Shown here one piece after another: positions 63,000 through 64,000 of a stretch of 64,000 nucleotides of DNA. The stretch's first letter is position 1. Each line of letters begins with the position of its first letter. Made by a program: the position numbers and the translations under genes. Location of the stretch: the NCBI GenBank assembly GCA_022606425.2, contig JAHDVF020000590.1, forward strand, positions 1,116,001-1,180,000, in the 5' to 3' direction. The notes under the pieces are model-generated. The model searched no databases. It was given only the letters and a program-made list of their open reading frames with translations, and was not told the DNA's origin. This DNA is from Lepidostoma basale (Eukaryota; Arthropoda; Insecta; Trichoptera; Lepidostomatidae).

Positions 63000-63635
63000 C
63001 ATTCATCCATTACAACATTTATCCTTATTGACGTCGGTTAATTTTTTTACAGCAATTGTGATACATACAAAAAAACACATAGAAACAAAAAAATAAGGCC
63101 AATTGCATACTACCACATATATAAATGATTAAAATAATAAACAATACAAACTCATTTATCGAAATCAAAGTTAAACTAATACAAATAAAATATTTTAAAG
63201 ATAAAGATAAAAAAAAAAAAACATTACAGTTTCATATATACCGAAAGGTTGCTACGACCAACTTTGACGCCATGCTTAATCGGATAAGTTGATTTGTATT
63301 TCTTTCGTGAATGTATATATTTTATTCCTGTACATTCATTTTGAAATACTTAAGGGATTATCCACTCACCTGTATTGCGTATATCCTCGTCATCCGACTT
63401 GCTTTACTCTTTTGAAAGATACTTCGGCATATTTTGTCGTCCTATATAGATTCCTTCCTACATTAAATTTGGAACTATTCTTAGGACTCTAGCAAATTTT
63501 TATATATGCCTACTGATTGTTTCTTTACGGTTGCGTGTTTTACCAGATAGACTAATCAAACGAATTTATACGATAAACAAATTTCGTGTCATTCTTTTTG
63601 ATGTATTTGTACTTACTTACTTTATGTGGCCACAC
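63000..63635. other. AT-rich DNA, nothing recognised
   Basis: A 67-codon ORF at 63289 has no domain. A-runs at 63205-63222. Confidence 0.3.
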
Positions 63636-63637
63636 AA

Positions 63638-64000
63638 CTCTTGAAGAAGTTAGGCTCGTTGATGATCGCCAAGCTCCTCGATCCTGCGCCTTTTACTCCC
63701 AGCAGTCCGATTCGCCCAACCTAGCGAGGTCAGCCAGAACATTGTCCATTAGGCGCTATCTAGACCTTCCTAGAGGTCTTAGACGCGTACAGGATTGCTC
63801 TGGTCTATTCGGCCCGGCATACGTGCCCAATCTTTGCTAGGCAACAGGCTCTCACGGTGCTCGTTATAAGGGGCTGCTGGATCATCGTACGGAGCTCTTG
63901 GTTGGTCCTATGCCTCCAAGTTCCCGCTGCAACACCGGGTCTGGGTCCCAGGATAATTCTAAGTATTTTATTCTCAAACCAGTAGATTCTTTGTTATTCT
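63638..64000 (-). mobile_element. RTE-d LINE 3' region, continues past the window
   Basis: Minus strand, from the window edge: 'NNKESTGLRIKYLELSWDPD' region, 'RPGVAAGTWRHRTNQELRTM', 'IQQPLITSTVRACCLAKIGH', then 'RTRLRRLEIAPNGQCSG.PR.VGRIGLLGVKGAGSRSLAIINELNFFKSCVAT'. It is collinear with 13400-13760 on the plus strand. The antisense 84-codon frame is a shadow. Confidence 0.65.

Noticed and set aside
1..64000. CRISPR arrays, bacterial operons, IS elements
   Set aside because: Repeat types, LINE content and gene-poor AT-rich layout are eukaryotic. The only tandem array is a minisatellite without spacers.

Overview
The window is AT-rich eukaryotic DNA, most likely from an insect. The evidence is the mix of decayed non-LTR retrotransposons (jockey-like, CR1/Daphne-like and several RTE-like lineages), tRNA-derived SINEs and Penelope-type terminal repeats. 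There are no bacterial operons or closely packed genes. A moth or butterfly would fit the RTE-like C-termini, but the order cannot be fixed from this window. I found no exon set that I can assign to a host gene. The region reads as a gene desert or a very long intron.

Layout. 0-10 kb: RTE-like 3' ends, a jockey fragment on each strand, a LINE-K 3' end, a SINE and three foldback repeats. 10-20 kb: further RTE-like 3' ends, a short GC-rich island at 12.7 kb, a SINE and the FB4 and FB5 repeats. 20-34 kb: mostly unique AT-rich DNA with a denser unique island at 22.2-22.8 kb, a nested LINE-in-foldback insertion at 24 kb, SINEs and RTE-like copies. 34-50 kb: sparse RTE-like relics, a GT microsatellite, a CpG-rich island at 37.1-37.5 kb, and two striking palindromes at 43.7 and 49.0 kb. 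50-54 kb: the one long ORF, an endonuclease-less reverse transcriptase of a 5'-truncated LINE (LINE-K), with an RTE-like insertion at its 5' side. 54-64 kb: another foldback pair, an RTE-like relic, a non-autonomous piggyBac element (TTAA-flanked, 592 bp), a 30-bp minisatellite with a 90-bp higher-order period, and several RTE-like relics.

Family names used here are my own. RTE-a has a TTAG tail, RTE-b a GAA tail, RTE-c a TGATGA tail; RTE-d and RTE-e are two further lineages. LINE-J is jockey-like. LINE-K is the 51-kb element and its relatives. SINE-1 is a tRNA-derived SINE. FB1 to FB6 are repeat families in which two copies often lie head to head; each copy carries GATGA, a short hairpin and GAAAC near the centre, resembling the hammerhead-ribozyme core known from Penelope-like terminal repeats.

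The most notable observation is that recurrent foldback architecture. At least eight inverted pairs lie in 64 kb, from families whose arms differ in sequence but share the same modules. Other strong structural calls are a jockey insertion with a perfect 15-bp target duplication, an RTE-b insertion with a 14-bp duplication that seems to carry a transduced 3' flank, and the piggyBac MITE. All functional statements rest on motif reading only; no database search was possible.
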